Source of the DNA: Spinellus fusiger
Lineage: Eukaryota > Mucoromycota > Mucoromycetes > Mucorales > Phycomycetaceae
Assembly (NCBI GenBank): GCA_025094145.1
Contig: JALLLS010000060.1
Span: 124,001 to 188,000 of the forward strand
Length of the DNA stretch: 64,000 bases
Direction: 5' to 3'
Numbering within the stretch: position 1 is the stretch's first letter; each line of letters opens with the position of its first letter. The translations under genes were made by a program, and so were the position numbers. Positions 1-16,500 of the stretch are shown piece after piece. Under the pieces are notes generated by a model, which was given only the letters and a program-made list of their open reading frames with translations, had not been told where the DNA came from and did not search any database.

Positions 1-89
1 AGAAAAGAGGTCTATTTTATTTTTGAAGAATAAAAAAAGGAAATTAATATTTTCTCCAGTCACTTATTACGTGGGAGTGTAGAATAGGT

Positions 90-128
90 CTGCATTTGAA
101 AAAGAGTGGTTACTTGTTGAGGGTGACT
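90..128. mobile_element. Solitary mariner M2 terminal inverted repeat
   Basis: The stretch ending in GTTACTTGTTGAGGGTGACT matches the right terminal repeat of the complete mariner at 37082-38486, whose right end reads GATTACTTATTGAGGGTCAC. The rest of the element would lie toward and beyond position 1, so this is probably the last bases of a copy cut by the window edge. The PP2A stop codon is about 265 bp away. Called from sequence similarity only. Confidence 0.6.
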
Positions 129-393
129 GTCATTTATCGCACATCATAGAATAGTATACTACTGTATGTCCAGCTCCATCGCATGCATAACGTATGTATT
201 CTATACAGTGAAGGGAGAACAAGTACAAAAGACAAACAGCACAGTATACACAATGCAACAACAACAACAAAAGTAAATTACCCCGCAAAAAAAAGAAAAA
301 GAAACAAAAAAAAAAGAAACAAAAAAAAAGGATGATAGACAGGCAGTAGCAAGACGAACATTTTATACTGCCCATGAAGAAGCAGTGTTGTGT

Positions 394-1723
<1,330 letters not shown>

Positions 1724-1800
1724 TGGTTGTTGTTATTGGTTATTGGTTGTTGTTATTGGTTATTGGTTGTTGGTTGTTGGTTATTGGTTATTGGTTGTTG
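1724..1800 (-). promoter_or_regulatory. Tandem CCAAT-containing leader of PP2A
   Basis: Directly upstream of the PP2A start codon the coding-sense strand contains seven CCAAT pentamers within about 80 nt (ATTGG on the plus strand), in units such as CCAATAA and CCAACAA. CCAAT is the binding core of the fungal HAP/NF-Y complex. Because the array touches the ATG, it may instead be a CA-rich untranslated leader. The repeat is seen; the regulatory role is inferred. Confidence 0.4.
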
Positions 1801-2577
1801 TTTCTGAGAGCGGGAAAGAAGAGCAGAGAAACTATACTTCTACTAAAGAGAGTCCGTCTAAGATGAACAGCAAAAAAAGAAAAAGGCAGAAGATGAGGTA
1901 AGATGAAGCAAGATGAGAAATGAAATTTTTTTTTAAAAAAAAAAAAAAAAGGGGGGGGGAGGGCTGGGGGGAGGAGGGAGGAAGAAGAGGAAGAAGAGGA
2001 GGAGGAGGAGGAAGAAAGTGAGCTCTTCACAGGTTCCTCTTCTTTTTAAAAAAAAAAACAGTGAAAAAGTAGTGCTTGTGACGTGATCTTCTTGGTGAGC
2101 CACAAGAGGATTCCCAGTGAAGTACTTCAAAAAGGGCTAAAACAAGCGGGTGTACAGTGGGTGCACGGCTTAGAAACTGAAATCTTACCACCCACCTACT
2201 AAGGCAGTGAGAGAGGAAAGGGTGCAAATAGACACCAGATCCAATGTCCTTGAGTCAGGCTGTGTGTAGACCCAACAAGGCCTGTCATTGGTGCATTTCT
2301 CTTGAGAGAGATTGTCACTTGAAGAACAATCAGTGGTTCTGTTATGCCAGAGTAATGCTCTCTACAGACACCCTTCGGAGATAAAAATAGAATACGTCAC
2401 TCTCTTTGGCTGTTGGCAGCAATGCTCTTCTCCATCCTTCCTGTGAAAAAGAAAAGTAGTTCTGAGTTTAAAAGGGTTCATTAAAAGGCGCGTTCTCTAT
2501 TTTTTACCCTTCTGCTTTCTTAGAATCCCCATTTACGCAACAGTCACTCTTCCATCCACACAAGGGAAGAGTTGAGT
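1801..2577. other. Intergenic spacer between PP2A and SNF2-type gene
   Basis: This is the divergent promoter region of the minus-strand PP2A gene and the plus-strand SNF2-type gene. It contains an A-run followed by G-rich and GAA/GGA purine tracts (about 1922-2020) on the plus strand, mirrored by C/T-only reading frames on the other strand. No further gene is recognised. Confidence 0.6.
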
Positions 2578-7221
<4,644 letters not shown>

Positions 7222-7370
7222 TGTATATAAAAGGCTATGTTAATAAAATACTCGTGAAACAAGCGTTGCCACCCAAAGAGTCACAGGCGATCTACGGGCG
7301 ATCCAATAACCCTAGACTAGGGGGACTGTCGATCGAGTCTTTTTATTGGTTCTATTCCCCATGCAGGAGT

Positions 7371-7380
7371 TCTATAAAAA
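7371..7380 (+). promoter_or_regulatory. TATA-like box before the small ORF at 7417
   Basis: CTATAAAAAC lies about 40 bp before the ATG at 7417, just downstream of a CCCCATGCAGG block. The position suits a core promoter with a short leader. Pattern match only. Confidence 0.3.
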
Positions 7381-7416
7381 CTGATGGTTCATGGCCTCTT
7401 CTTCTCTTTCCTCTAA

Positions 7417-7737
7417 ATGTCACTGTCTAATCTTCCATCTCCTCCTCTATCACCCACAAAACGACCGTCTCCCTACCCCCACCACCGTCAATTGGACCGT
7501 CGAAGAGACTGCTATGAACAGCTCCAGGCTATTATTCTAGCCAATAAAGAGAGAGAACGCGAAGAAGACGAGGCTATGTTACAAGAAGCCCCAGCTGTGT
7601 TTTGTCGTGCTCACTCGCCTACCACCAACGGAATTCTTGTTCACCCATCGTCACCACCTACTCACAAACAATCTGTACGATTTACATCAGAGCCACCAAA
7701 AATATTCCACTACCAAACACCACTTAATATCATATAG
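7417..7737 (+). CDS. Small Ser/Pro-rich orphan protein
   Basis: An intronless frame of 106 aa beginning MSLSNLPSPPLSPTKRPSPY. It has SP/TP sites typical of proline-directed phosphorylation near the N-terminus, an Arg/Glu-rich helical middle (about 28-52) and a C-terminal VRFTSEPPKIFHY stretch. I do not recognise a family. Base composition is markedly richer in GC than the flanking DNA and codon use looks coding, with A-rich sequence following the stop. It starts 195 bp after the SNF2-type stop codon, on the same strand. A short intrinsically disordered regulator is the simplest reading; no function is assigned. Confidence 0.5.
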   Translation: MSLSNLPSPPLSPTKRPSPYPHHRQLDRRRDCYEQLQAIILANKEREREEDEAMLQEAPAVFCRAHSPTTNGILVHPSSPPTHKQSVRFTSEPPKIFHYQTPLNII

Positions 7738-8344
7738 AACATCATCCATGTCTTCTCTGTTTATATTTCCATCCTTGTACAGTCCTTAAAAATGAAAAAT
7801 GGAAAAATGAGAAAATAATAAAAAAAGTAAAAGTCTTCCAAGGGATCGCCCCTCCATGAATTCTATAGGTGGCTGACCTTTCCTTTTTCTTTTTATTTTC
7901 TCTTCTTAGGTCAATCTCCGCCCAGGATACTGGCGTTGGGTGTCGTAGAGTGTGGAAAGATTGATCTTACACTCTATGTAAATAGACTCAAGCATGTGTG
8001 CATTCATCTGTAGCAGAGGATATTCTCTTTATTATTATTACAAAAGAGGATATTCTCTTTATATATAAGAAGAACTATATTGCCTCATATGAAACAAGGC
8101 TTCATAAGAAAATAAACCTTAAAGTACACTCTCGGACGCTATTTCGAGACATCATAGCTCCATTGTCAACTCTTTGTTTTTGTTTTTTTCTATTTCTATT
8201 AAAGGTCCGAGGCACACTTCGCATGGCTGTCTTTCCACATACACCTTTATTTGTACTCATAAAATCCCAAGACTAAGAATAAAAATACACAAGCTAAAAT
8301 AGACAAATATAAGAAATAAATGACAGTCCTTTTAATTATAATTT
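7738..8344. other. Intergenic AT-rich spacer
   Basis: Contains possible 3' processing sequences (AATAAA-like runs near 7815) of the small gene and a short direct repeat AGAGGATATTCTCTTTAT around 8016-8062. No gene is recognised. Confidence 0.5.
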
Positions 8345-8353
8345 GTATAATTA

Positions 8354-8691
8354 CAGTGCCTCCAACTCTAAATGTCGGGTTTTAAAGTGTATAGCGGGTT
8401 CTTAAACCTCAAAGAGAGGCTTCTGAAAACCCAGTTGACGGGTTTTCGAAATTCCAAAAGGCGCTTTGGGAAATTCCAAAGGGTTTTATTTTTATTTTTT
8501 ATTTTTTATTTTTTATTTTTTATTTTTTATTTTTTATTTTTTATTTTTATTTATATTTATATTTTTTATTTATATTTTATATTTATATTTTATATTTATA
8601 TTTTATATTTATATTTTATATAAAAAAAAATCTCAAAGAGCGGAGATTGTCCTCCCAATTGACCGTTCTGTGATACTTAATTGACGGGGGC
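8354..8691. mobile_element. Tc1-like terminal fragment (family M5), left copy
   Basis: Starts TA|CAGTGCCTCC, a typical Tc1/mariner terminus, with subterminal CTCAAAGAG and TTGACGGG direct repeats and a long A/T tract. No transposase is present. It is cut by the R1 element at 8692. The mirror copy ends at 13529. Confidence 0.6.
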
Positions 8692-9089
8692 TACACACCC
8701 AAAGATATCTCTGGTCTTTAGTACGTAATACAATCATCCTTTTAAGTAGTTTATATTAATCACCTTTTATAAAACAGTGTTTTAAAATCAAAAGGTTTGC
8801 AAATATCCAAATAATTATTTCCTTTTGTAGAATACCTCACTATCAAATTGTATTATCAATAGAATATAGTGTTAACTATAATATTATAGATAATACTATA
8901 CAATCACTATAGCTGCTGCCCAAGTGCATTCCCTCATAGCAATAGAGTCCATACCCTGAAAGACTTGTGATTCATCCTTGGGAAATAGATAGCTATACTT
9001 GGTATTATACTTTAGAAACTATTGATAGTATAGAAGAAACAAGACCACCTAAGACTGACTTGAAAGGAGTCTTTACTTGCTTAATAACA
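8692..9089. mobile_element. R1 element, copy A (truncated)
   Basis: Starts with the R1 end TACACACCCAAAGAT and contains the family hallmark CAAGTGCATTCCCTCATAGC (near 8920). It stops where the LINE fragment begins, at the same internal position as copy D at 38519, so copies A and D share one breakpoint. Confidence 0.8.
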
Positions 9090-9094
9090 ACACA

Positions 9095-10690
9095 GTTCAA
9101 AGTATTTTTTATTTTGCGTGTGATTTGCTAATTGTGCATTGGACATATTAGCCACTCTATGAAATTGTTTGGAAATAAAATGGAATAAACATATAAACAC
9201 TGAATACAAAAGTAAAAAAATGATGATAAATGAGTAGAAATAATGGCAATTGATAGGTTAAGAATAGACATCCAAGAAGGCCATAAATTCAGCAAGGAAA
9301 CCAGGACACCAAAAAAATAACCGTCATCCTGTGGCGATTTGAAATCCAACGAGGGATACTTAGAGCAACTCGGACAATCCTGAGGACACAAATACAGCAA
9401 CTACACTAACAGCTTCTGGCTTTGCTAAACGGGTTAAGAATGGGTGGTAGAGGAGAGATCAGAGGAGAAGTGAGGATACAGCGTCTGTTGCTGAAGGAGT
9501 CTTTGCAATCTATGGCGGCGTTGGCTTTCCCGCTCAACACACCCATCAGCAGCCTCAATGAGCAAGCTACCAGCTGATGGCTCTACCTTAAAGTCTTGAG
9601 TAGACGTGGCTCGATCAATGGCTTGCAGCAGTATTAACAAACTGGGCCAAAGATCTCGCCATTTAACAAAAGACTTAACTGTGCGTGACAGAAGATTTAT
9701 ACAATAGTCAATTGGATGAACGTCGTGTGGTGGTGCAGGAACTAGGAAGAACAAGAACGTGGAGCGTCTATGATTAACGAATGTGCAAGTGAGAAAGTGG
9801 TCCCTATTGGCAGATGAGTGGCCACATTGGCAAGGAACTGAAGGTGTTGGTGGCAAACAAGCAATCCTCTATTTTAGTAGACGATGTCTTTCTTTGCGCG
9901 TGCACAGTAGTAGAAGAATTGGATCCCAAACAGGTCTATAGAGTCCACGGACTACCGTCACCATCAGATTCTTGCCACATACTAGACTAGTAATTTCACT
10001 TTGAAGACGTTCAAGATAAGCTATTTTTAATGGATATTTAGGAGCGTTGTGAGCCCGTCCTATTCTTTGAGCATTTTACCAGAGTACATTGCCACGTAGC
10101 TTAATCCATCTGGCCTTACTCTGGGGTGCTTCTATCTGCGGGACAAGGCACCAGAGGAGGGCGTCTTCAGGAAGGGTAGCTGCGCGCTCAACAAATTTGG
10201 CTTGCAGATAAAGGAAACGAGAGTATGTGTTAGGGAGGGCGGCTAATTGGGCAACCTGGATCGTTCCAAACCTAGCAGTAGCAGATCTAGCGAGACAAAG
10301 TCTCAGACAAGCAGACTGACAGATTTGTAGCGGGCGGATGCCTAGTCTATTGACATTACAAATAGCCAACTCATACTCAAGAATAGGCCGAACAAAAACA
10401 GTATAAGCTCTCAGGGCTTCTGTAATCCCAAATCCATACATGTTTACACCCATTCCCCTCAGCTTTTGCATTACTGAAATTGCCTTGACTTGTGAGAGTG
10501 AGAAAAGTGCGTCTTGGTTAATACCTTGACGTGAAAAGGGGATACCGAGGTACTTGAAAGTATCACAGGTTGGAAGCTTGTTGCCATAGAGATAAAACGG
10601 CACATTGGCCAGGGAATTGATTACTTCACATTTGGAGGGACTCCATTTGTAGCCAAGGAGGGCCGAGTAAATTTTGGCAAGTGCCAGTCA
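9095..10690 (-). pseudogene. LINE (non-LTR retrotransposon) 3' fragment, copy 1
   Basis: On the minus strand, frames at 10603-10076 and 9856-9434 read as the end of a LINE reverse-transcriptase polyprotein: a thumb-like region with FKYLGIPFSRQG and VRPILEYEL, then a C-terminal zinc-knuckle-like segment with CQCGH...RDHFLTC. The two parts are in different frames and the 5' part (fingers, palm YXDD box, endonuclease) is absent, so the copy is dead and 5'-truncated, as LINE copies usually are. A second copy lies at 38935-39820. Confidence 0.8.
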
Positions 10691-10698
10691 ATCTTATA

Positions 10699-11120
10699 CA
10701 GTGAAGGCTCAGAATTTTAGGTAGGTTTTTTACATTCCGGTGTGTTTCTGTAACAGGAAATACTTTGTCATAAGAATATATATTAAACACATAATAGAGA
10801 CTTCAGGATTGGATAAGATATAAAGAATGTCAATAGAATAATGAATAAACATTCATTAGGTGAAAAATTAGTATTTGCTGTGCTCATCCTTTGCTTCTAT
10901 AATAGCCTTAAATCTCTGATGTATACTTGAAATGAAGCTGTCTGTAGTATCCTTGGAAATTCTCTTCTATTCTAACAAGGGAGCCTCAAAATATTATAGC
11001 CCACTTCTCTATGTTATCTTCATTCTTATAACTATGTTATTTTCTTCCTGTGGAGCATCTATGAGGTTTAAATCAAGGCTTTGTGAGGGCCACCACTCTA
11101 TAGAGATAATAATTTCATAT
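10699..11120 (-). mobile_element. Mariner family M3, 3' end fragment
   Basis: Begins TA|CAGTGAAGGC and shares the block ACATTCCGGTGTGTTTCTG with the end of the M3 relic near 40709. At 10880-10960 it matches, in inverse orientation, the transposase C-terminal region of that relic. Only the end of the element is present. Confidence 0.65.
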
Positions 11121-11451
11121 GTCTTTCATATCTTGGATTTTTTATTTTTATTTTTATTTTTATTTTTTTTTAAAAAAAAAAAAAAAGACATGGTCAACCT
11201 CTGGATTCAATGTATTGTGGTGAACCGGCTCTGAGCAGTAATTTTTTTTAAAAAAAAAAGTCTGTGTACTTTTTTAATGTGTATAGTCACACACTTGGTA
11301 TAAGATTTTTCTTTTTTGAAATCCTGATAAAGAACATGGTTTATAAATAAAAAGGCTATGACATCAAAGCACACATTAGCAATTCCAAATTAAACATAAA
11401 GTTAGTTTAAAATATAGTCTATATTATTATACATAAAAAAAAAGTTTTTAT

Positions 11452-12412
11452 TTAATGTTTTGTTGGGCCACCATTGGTATCAATAACTGCCTGGCAGCGA
11501 TCCTTCATTGAGCCCACTGAACGTTCGGTAAGATCAACGTAGATATTTCCCCAAGCTTCTTCTAAAACTGTATTAAGCTCATCGATATTTTTGATACTGG
11601 CCCTTTTGTCATTGATAAGTTTATCAATACAGCTCCAGAGATGTTCAATGGGGTTGAGATTAGGACTTTGGGCAGGCCAGTAATCAAAACGCCTGATTTG
11701 ATATATCTCTTTCCACCATGTTGTATAGCCACCTGTATGACACGTAGTCTCATCTTCTTGGAATATAAAGTCCCTGTCTTCTTTCTCATCCAATTCAACG
11801 AACCATGGCAGAAAACTTTCTGTCAAAATGTTATGTACGTCCTGATTTACACTGCCATCCATAAAGACCAAAGGCCCAAACCCACCAGCCCAGAAACAGC
11901 TCCAAATCATTATGCTAACCTTCCCCCATTTGGTTGTAGGCACACTATGAGAGGCTTTGTATCTCTCTCCAATTTTTGGAATTACTCTCGCTTCTCCCTG
12001 GTAACCTTTTACTTCAAACCGTGACTCACCAGACCATACAACACGTCTCCAGTTCTTAGGGGTCCAACTGACTTGTTCCTTTGCCAAACAAAGTCTTTTT
12101 CTTCCTATTTTCTTCAGATAACCTTGGTTTATGTGCTGAAAATTGGGAACCAAACCCAATCTGGTGTATATATTTGATGAATATTGCTCTACAGATGATT
12201 ATCTCATGTGCCTTAAGTTCCAAATTTATATAGTTATAGAAGGCAAATGGGTTGTTTCTTAGAATGGCCTCAAGTCGTCTGAAGTCTCTCTCGTTGAGTT
12301 TTTTTTGAAACAAAACTAGGCTTTGGTACAAGTTTATCGTAATCTTGACTATACTAATGATCTTTTGGACAGCAGCCTTGCTAATGCCAATTACTTTTGG
12401 AATGCTACCCAT
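11452..12412 (-). pseudogene. Tc1/mariner transposase (family M4), frameshifted
   Basis: Two overlapping frames cover one DDE transposase: an N-terminal helix-turn-helix part (12412-12056, MGSIPKVIGISKAAVQK) and the catalytic part (12159-11452). Joining needs a frameshift near 12155. In the catalytic part the first metal-binding Asp is replaced by Gly (WSGES where WSDES is usual), the second Asp remains (FQEDETTCH), and NPIEHLW carries the third acidic residue. It is therefore inactive by both frameshift and active-site loss. It lies inside the inverted-repeat nest and may interrupt R1 copy B. Terminal repeats could not be defined. Confidence 0.85.
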
Positions 12413-12689
12413 CGAGTATTTTTTTTCAAGATACTAAACACCCCAGTACTCTGTTTCTTTACGTTCATTATAAACTCTAGAGTTTTTAGTTGAATATTAT
12501 GCCTTTAACATTTAACATTGTTTGATAGAATGTGATTCTGTGGTAAAAAGAAGATGAAACATGTTTGATTATACTAAAAACAGTTTAGCCATCTATTGAC
12601 TTGTGAATGGTAGGAAGAAAGAGACTAGAGTGTAATACATCAAAATAAAGACTTTTTTATTTTTATTAATATTTCTCACAGAAACCATC

Positions 12690-13191
12690 AACTTAATACT
12701 TAAGCACTTGTCTATATGAGCATAAATGAGAAAGGTAATGGCAAATTACTAATAAAGTAAAACAATAAAAAAAGAAATGATAGACACTCATTGTGTTATT
12801 AAGCAAGTAAAGACTCCTTTCAAGTCAGTCTTAGGTGGTCTTGTTTCTTCTATACTATCAATAGTTTCTAAAGTATAATACCAAGTATAGCTATCTATTT
12901 CCCAAGGATGAATCACAAGTCTTTCAGGGTATGGACTCTATTGCTATGAGGGAATGCACTTGGGCAGCAGCTATAGTGATTGTATAGTATTATCTATAAT
13001 ATTATAGTTAACACTATATTCTATTGATAATACAATTTGATAGTGAGGTATTCTACAAAAGGAAATAATTATTTGGATATTTGCAAACCTTTTGATTTTA
13101 AAACACTGTTTTATAAAAGGTGATTAATATAAACTACTTAAAAGGATGATTGTATTACGTACTAAAGACCAGAGATATCTTTGGGTGTGTA
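12690..13191. mobile_element. R1 element, copy B (inverted)
   Basis: Ends with ATCTTTGGGTGTGTA at 13177-13191 and carries the R1 hallmark block in reverse orientation to copy A. The inner part (12690-12793) still aligns with the complete copies C and E, so it is longer than copy A, but the far end is lost near the M4 transposase. Confidence 0.75.
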
Positions 13192-13538
13192 GCCCCCGTC
13201 AATTAAGTATCACAGAACGGTCAATTGGGAGGACAATCTCCGCTCTTTGAGATTTTTTTTTATATAAAATATAAATATAAAATATAAATATAAAATATAA
13301 ATATAAAATATAAATAAAAAATATAAATATAAATAAAAATAAAAAATAAAAAATAAAAAATAAAAAATAAAAAATAAAAAATAAAAAATAAAAATAAAAC
13401 CCTTTGGAATTTCCCAAAGCGCCTTTTGGAATTTCGAAAACCCGTCAACTGGGTTTTCAGAAGCCTCTCTTTGAGGTTTAAGAACCCGCTATACACTTTA
13501 AAACCCGACATTTAGAGTTGGAGGCACTGTAATTATAC
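12794..13538 (-). repeat. Right 745-nt arm of long inverted repeat
   Basis: Reverse complement of 8345-9089, ending GGCACTG|TAATTATAC. The 3.7-kb centre between the arms holds the LINE, M3 and M4 remains. Flanking sequence beyond the arms differs on the two sides. Confidence 0.9.
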
Positions 13539-16500
13539 TAATTATTTCTATTCTTATTATTATTTCTATTTTCATTAGTATGAGCACTGGTATTATTTCC
13601 ATAATATCAATATAACTAGGGATACATGTGTTCTTTATTTTGTAGTCTATAGGATCTGACACTTGCCATGGTACTCTAGCAAGTCCATAGAAAAGAGCCT
13701 CTTGTGATACTCTAGCAAAAAAAAAGTATAGAAAAAGGTAAGCCCGGTGCAATATTTTATTTCTTCCTCTCTCGGACTGTCTTGATGCTATTTACAGTTG
13801 GGTTTAGAATTAAGATGAAATCCTATAAATATGGTAAGTCGTACTTTTTGTGCTTCATACTCAGCTATCCGTTGATAGACAAAACACATTTGGTGTTTGG
13901 AGTACAGTTTGAAATGCTCTTATTGTTGGGAGACTTGGTGTGCCGATCACGCATTGGGCATATTGGATGCAGTATAAAGAAAAGGAATTGGCAGACAGTA
14001 AGAGATAACCTACAGTGTCAGTGTCAGTGGAACTCAGTGCATAGCTTATTATGTCTATGAAATACCTCCTTTCTTATGGAAATATCAGTAAAATGACCAA
14101 GCCAATAGTATGAAAAGTAGGAAATCAACAAATAGCTATTCTATTCATATTAAAGAACAGTGAGGGCTAACCGACATACCAGAAAAGAGACCTACATTCT
14201 ATAGCAGTGATTGAAATTCAATAAAGTAAGAAGGTCATTCGGAATCTTAACTTTGATGAACTATATAAGGAAGAATAGTTAACAAAAATATGTCTCTTTA
14301 TACAATCAAATCTGTGGCACCAGCTGGCTACATCACATTCCACAAGCTGCAGCCTGACCTGCAGTATGAACAAGCTGCTTATTCAGATAACAACCACACG
14401 GAATAAAAAAGAATGTGCTACAGTTGAGACAAGGTAAGTTCTCTGAGATGACAAGGGACATATACTTGTTGATGGTCATAGACTAGTACTGCTTCTAAGA
14501 CAACAAGTGTAATAATAATCAGTGTATTTGACCTCTCTCACTAGAAGAAGATAATAAAATATCTTATCTTTTATGAAGTTTTTGATCAAGTCATACTTCT
14601 CTTAGTCTCTTATTTCCTCTTGTTCTTTCTTTTTCTTTAATCTAATAATTGAATTGGTAGGTCATCATTGGCTGATTAATCGTTTCTCTTCTTCATAACA
14701 TAATCTGTACCCACTTGACGCTTATATTAGTAAAAAGTAGTGTGTAAGACAGCATTAAATCTAATATAGCTCCACTATACATTGGTCATTCTTGTCACCG
14801 AAACACTTATCTTGTCAAACAGCTCACAAAGACGCCTATTCTCAAGTGATAGTGATAGCGCATGCCAACCTTCTGATTCCTATGGCCTCAACTTTGATCT
14901 ATTTGTAACAAAAACTCTCCTGAAGTAACTTTCAAAATAAGAATATTTATTGAGCAATTATGTCATCTTTTGATACTAGGTAAGTCTATCTATCCTCTGC
15001 AGAACGCATTGATGTAGATTTTTTATAGAACATGCTCATAAGTGTATGGGAAAAATCTAGCCACAACACTGTTTACTTGTCTCCCTAATTTTTCTTTCAG
15101 TAGGATTATAATTGTAGACTTCCATAACTAAAAGAGAGGAAGATAAAAAGGGAGACGAAGCATATTTTTTTTCACAAAAAGGAGTTCTGTTCCCATGACG
15201 ATACCGAGTCAGCCTTCTTGATTGCCTAGTTATCGTTTAAGAATATACTATTTATGCATGAAAAATGACCAAACTACCTAAATTGATGTTTTTTCTTTCT
15301 TTTTGTGGATAGACTGCCAAACACTAATGATTAGTGGTAGTACAAGTCCATGTAAACCTCTCTCTGGTACTCGCGGGTAGTCTGTTGGAAAGAGATAAGA
15401 ATGGATATTGGAGGTACTAATGAAAGAAAAAAAGAAGCAAAAAAAAAGGAATAGAGATGAAGATGGATAGGGTAAAAATAAGAGATAGTCTTCCAATAAT
15501 GAATGTATCAGTTTGTGTATAAAGTGAATGCTTTTTTGTACACAAAAATACTCCATCAACAAAAAGGATGGCACGAGAACTAGTTACGTAAACATGGGGA
15601 GCTGCACACAATTGTTACGGCATCAAGGTCTTTTTATAAATATTTATAAAAAGAATTAGTATAATGAACACAAGTATTATAAGTGCTACTATAATACTTG
15701 TGTTTTAAAGATTTAGTGTTTGTATCTCTTGTTACAATTCTTACTTTGACATTTATTGAAATAGTGTGGCTTAATACTTGTCTCAAGAAGCATAATGATA
15801 ATACACTTTATAGATAAAACACTTATCATTATAAAGATCTTGTTTTAATGTATTATAAAAGAATGCCTGAAACAGTAGTATCATGGATTTAGAGAATTCT
15901 TATAGATATGCTTAGTAGCAGAGCATGTTCTAAGGTATTCCAACTTTTAATTTTTTTTTCTAATACAATATTCATTTTCTATATATGAACATTTTAAGGA
16001 TAGAATAACAAATGGTGAATTGAATATTGATTGAGTAGAGTTTAGAATGCTGTGAACAGCTAAAGATGTGTTATGTGAAAATAAGTTAATGGTAAGTACA
16101 GTTCTTTTGTTGCCGTAAAAAAATTCTCCGAATCAACATTACAGTTTTAGTTCTGGAATCAGTGGGCCATATTAAACACATGATCCGTACTATCAAATTA
16201 AGCCATAGTTTGTGGCAAGTTGCTAAGTCAGTGAAAACTACAAATATAGTGTAAGTCCTAGGCCACGGACAAACTTTGTTGGGAGTATCATTGTATTATT
16301 TAGAACAAAGTGTATGATGACATTATCATGCGGGATATTGCTATTTCAAAAGAGGTAAAAGGCTGTTGGATCTTATGAAGGGTCTGTTCTACCATAATAA
16401 TACACTGGAATTCACACTGACGCAATGTGTCCTTTTACTAATACAGTCTTCAAATATGAGCATCCACTAAAAGAGAGGGGGATCTATTTAGTTAAGAGAT

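Larger units (their letters stand above)
8345..9089 (+). repeat. Left 745-nt arm of long inverted repeat
   Basis: This arm is, as far as read by eye, the reverse complement of 12794-13538 with the same length. From outside inward it has GTATAATTA, a Tc1-like end CAGTGCCTCCAACTC (from 8354, after a TA), an AT-only simple repeat (8490-8620), and the first 400 bp of an R1 element beginning TACACACCCAAAGAT at 8692. The near-perfect match indicates a recent origin or homogenisation. Confidence 0.9.

Noticed and set aside
130..375. Phe/Leu/Cys-rich minus-strand frame at the left edge
   Set aside because: Low-complexity reading of an AAAAAGAAAC repeat downstream of PP2A.
1788..2227. Ser-, Pro- and Phe-rich minus-strand frames upstream of PP2A
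   Set aside because: They are translations of a purine/pyrimidine tract and homopolymers in the promoter region.
12790..13190. A conserved protein with DSIAMRECTWA in R1 elements
   Set aside because: The frame is readable in copies B and C, but differences fall at all codon positions and include stops in copies C and E, so the segment behaves as non-coding conserved DNA.
13782..14060. 92-aa frame after the right inverted arm
   Set aside because: No family resemblance, no clear promoter or splice context; kept only as a remark in the gene-poor region.
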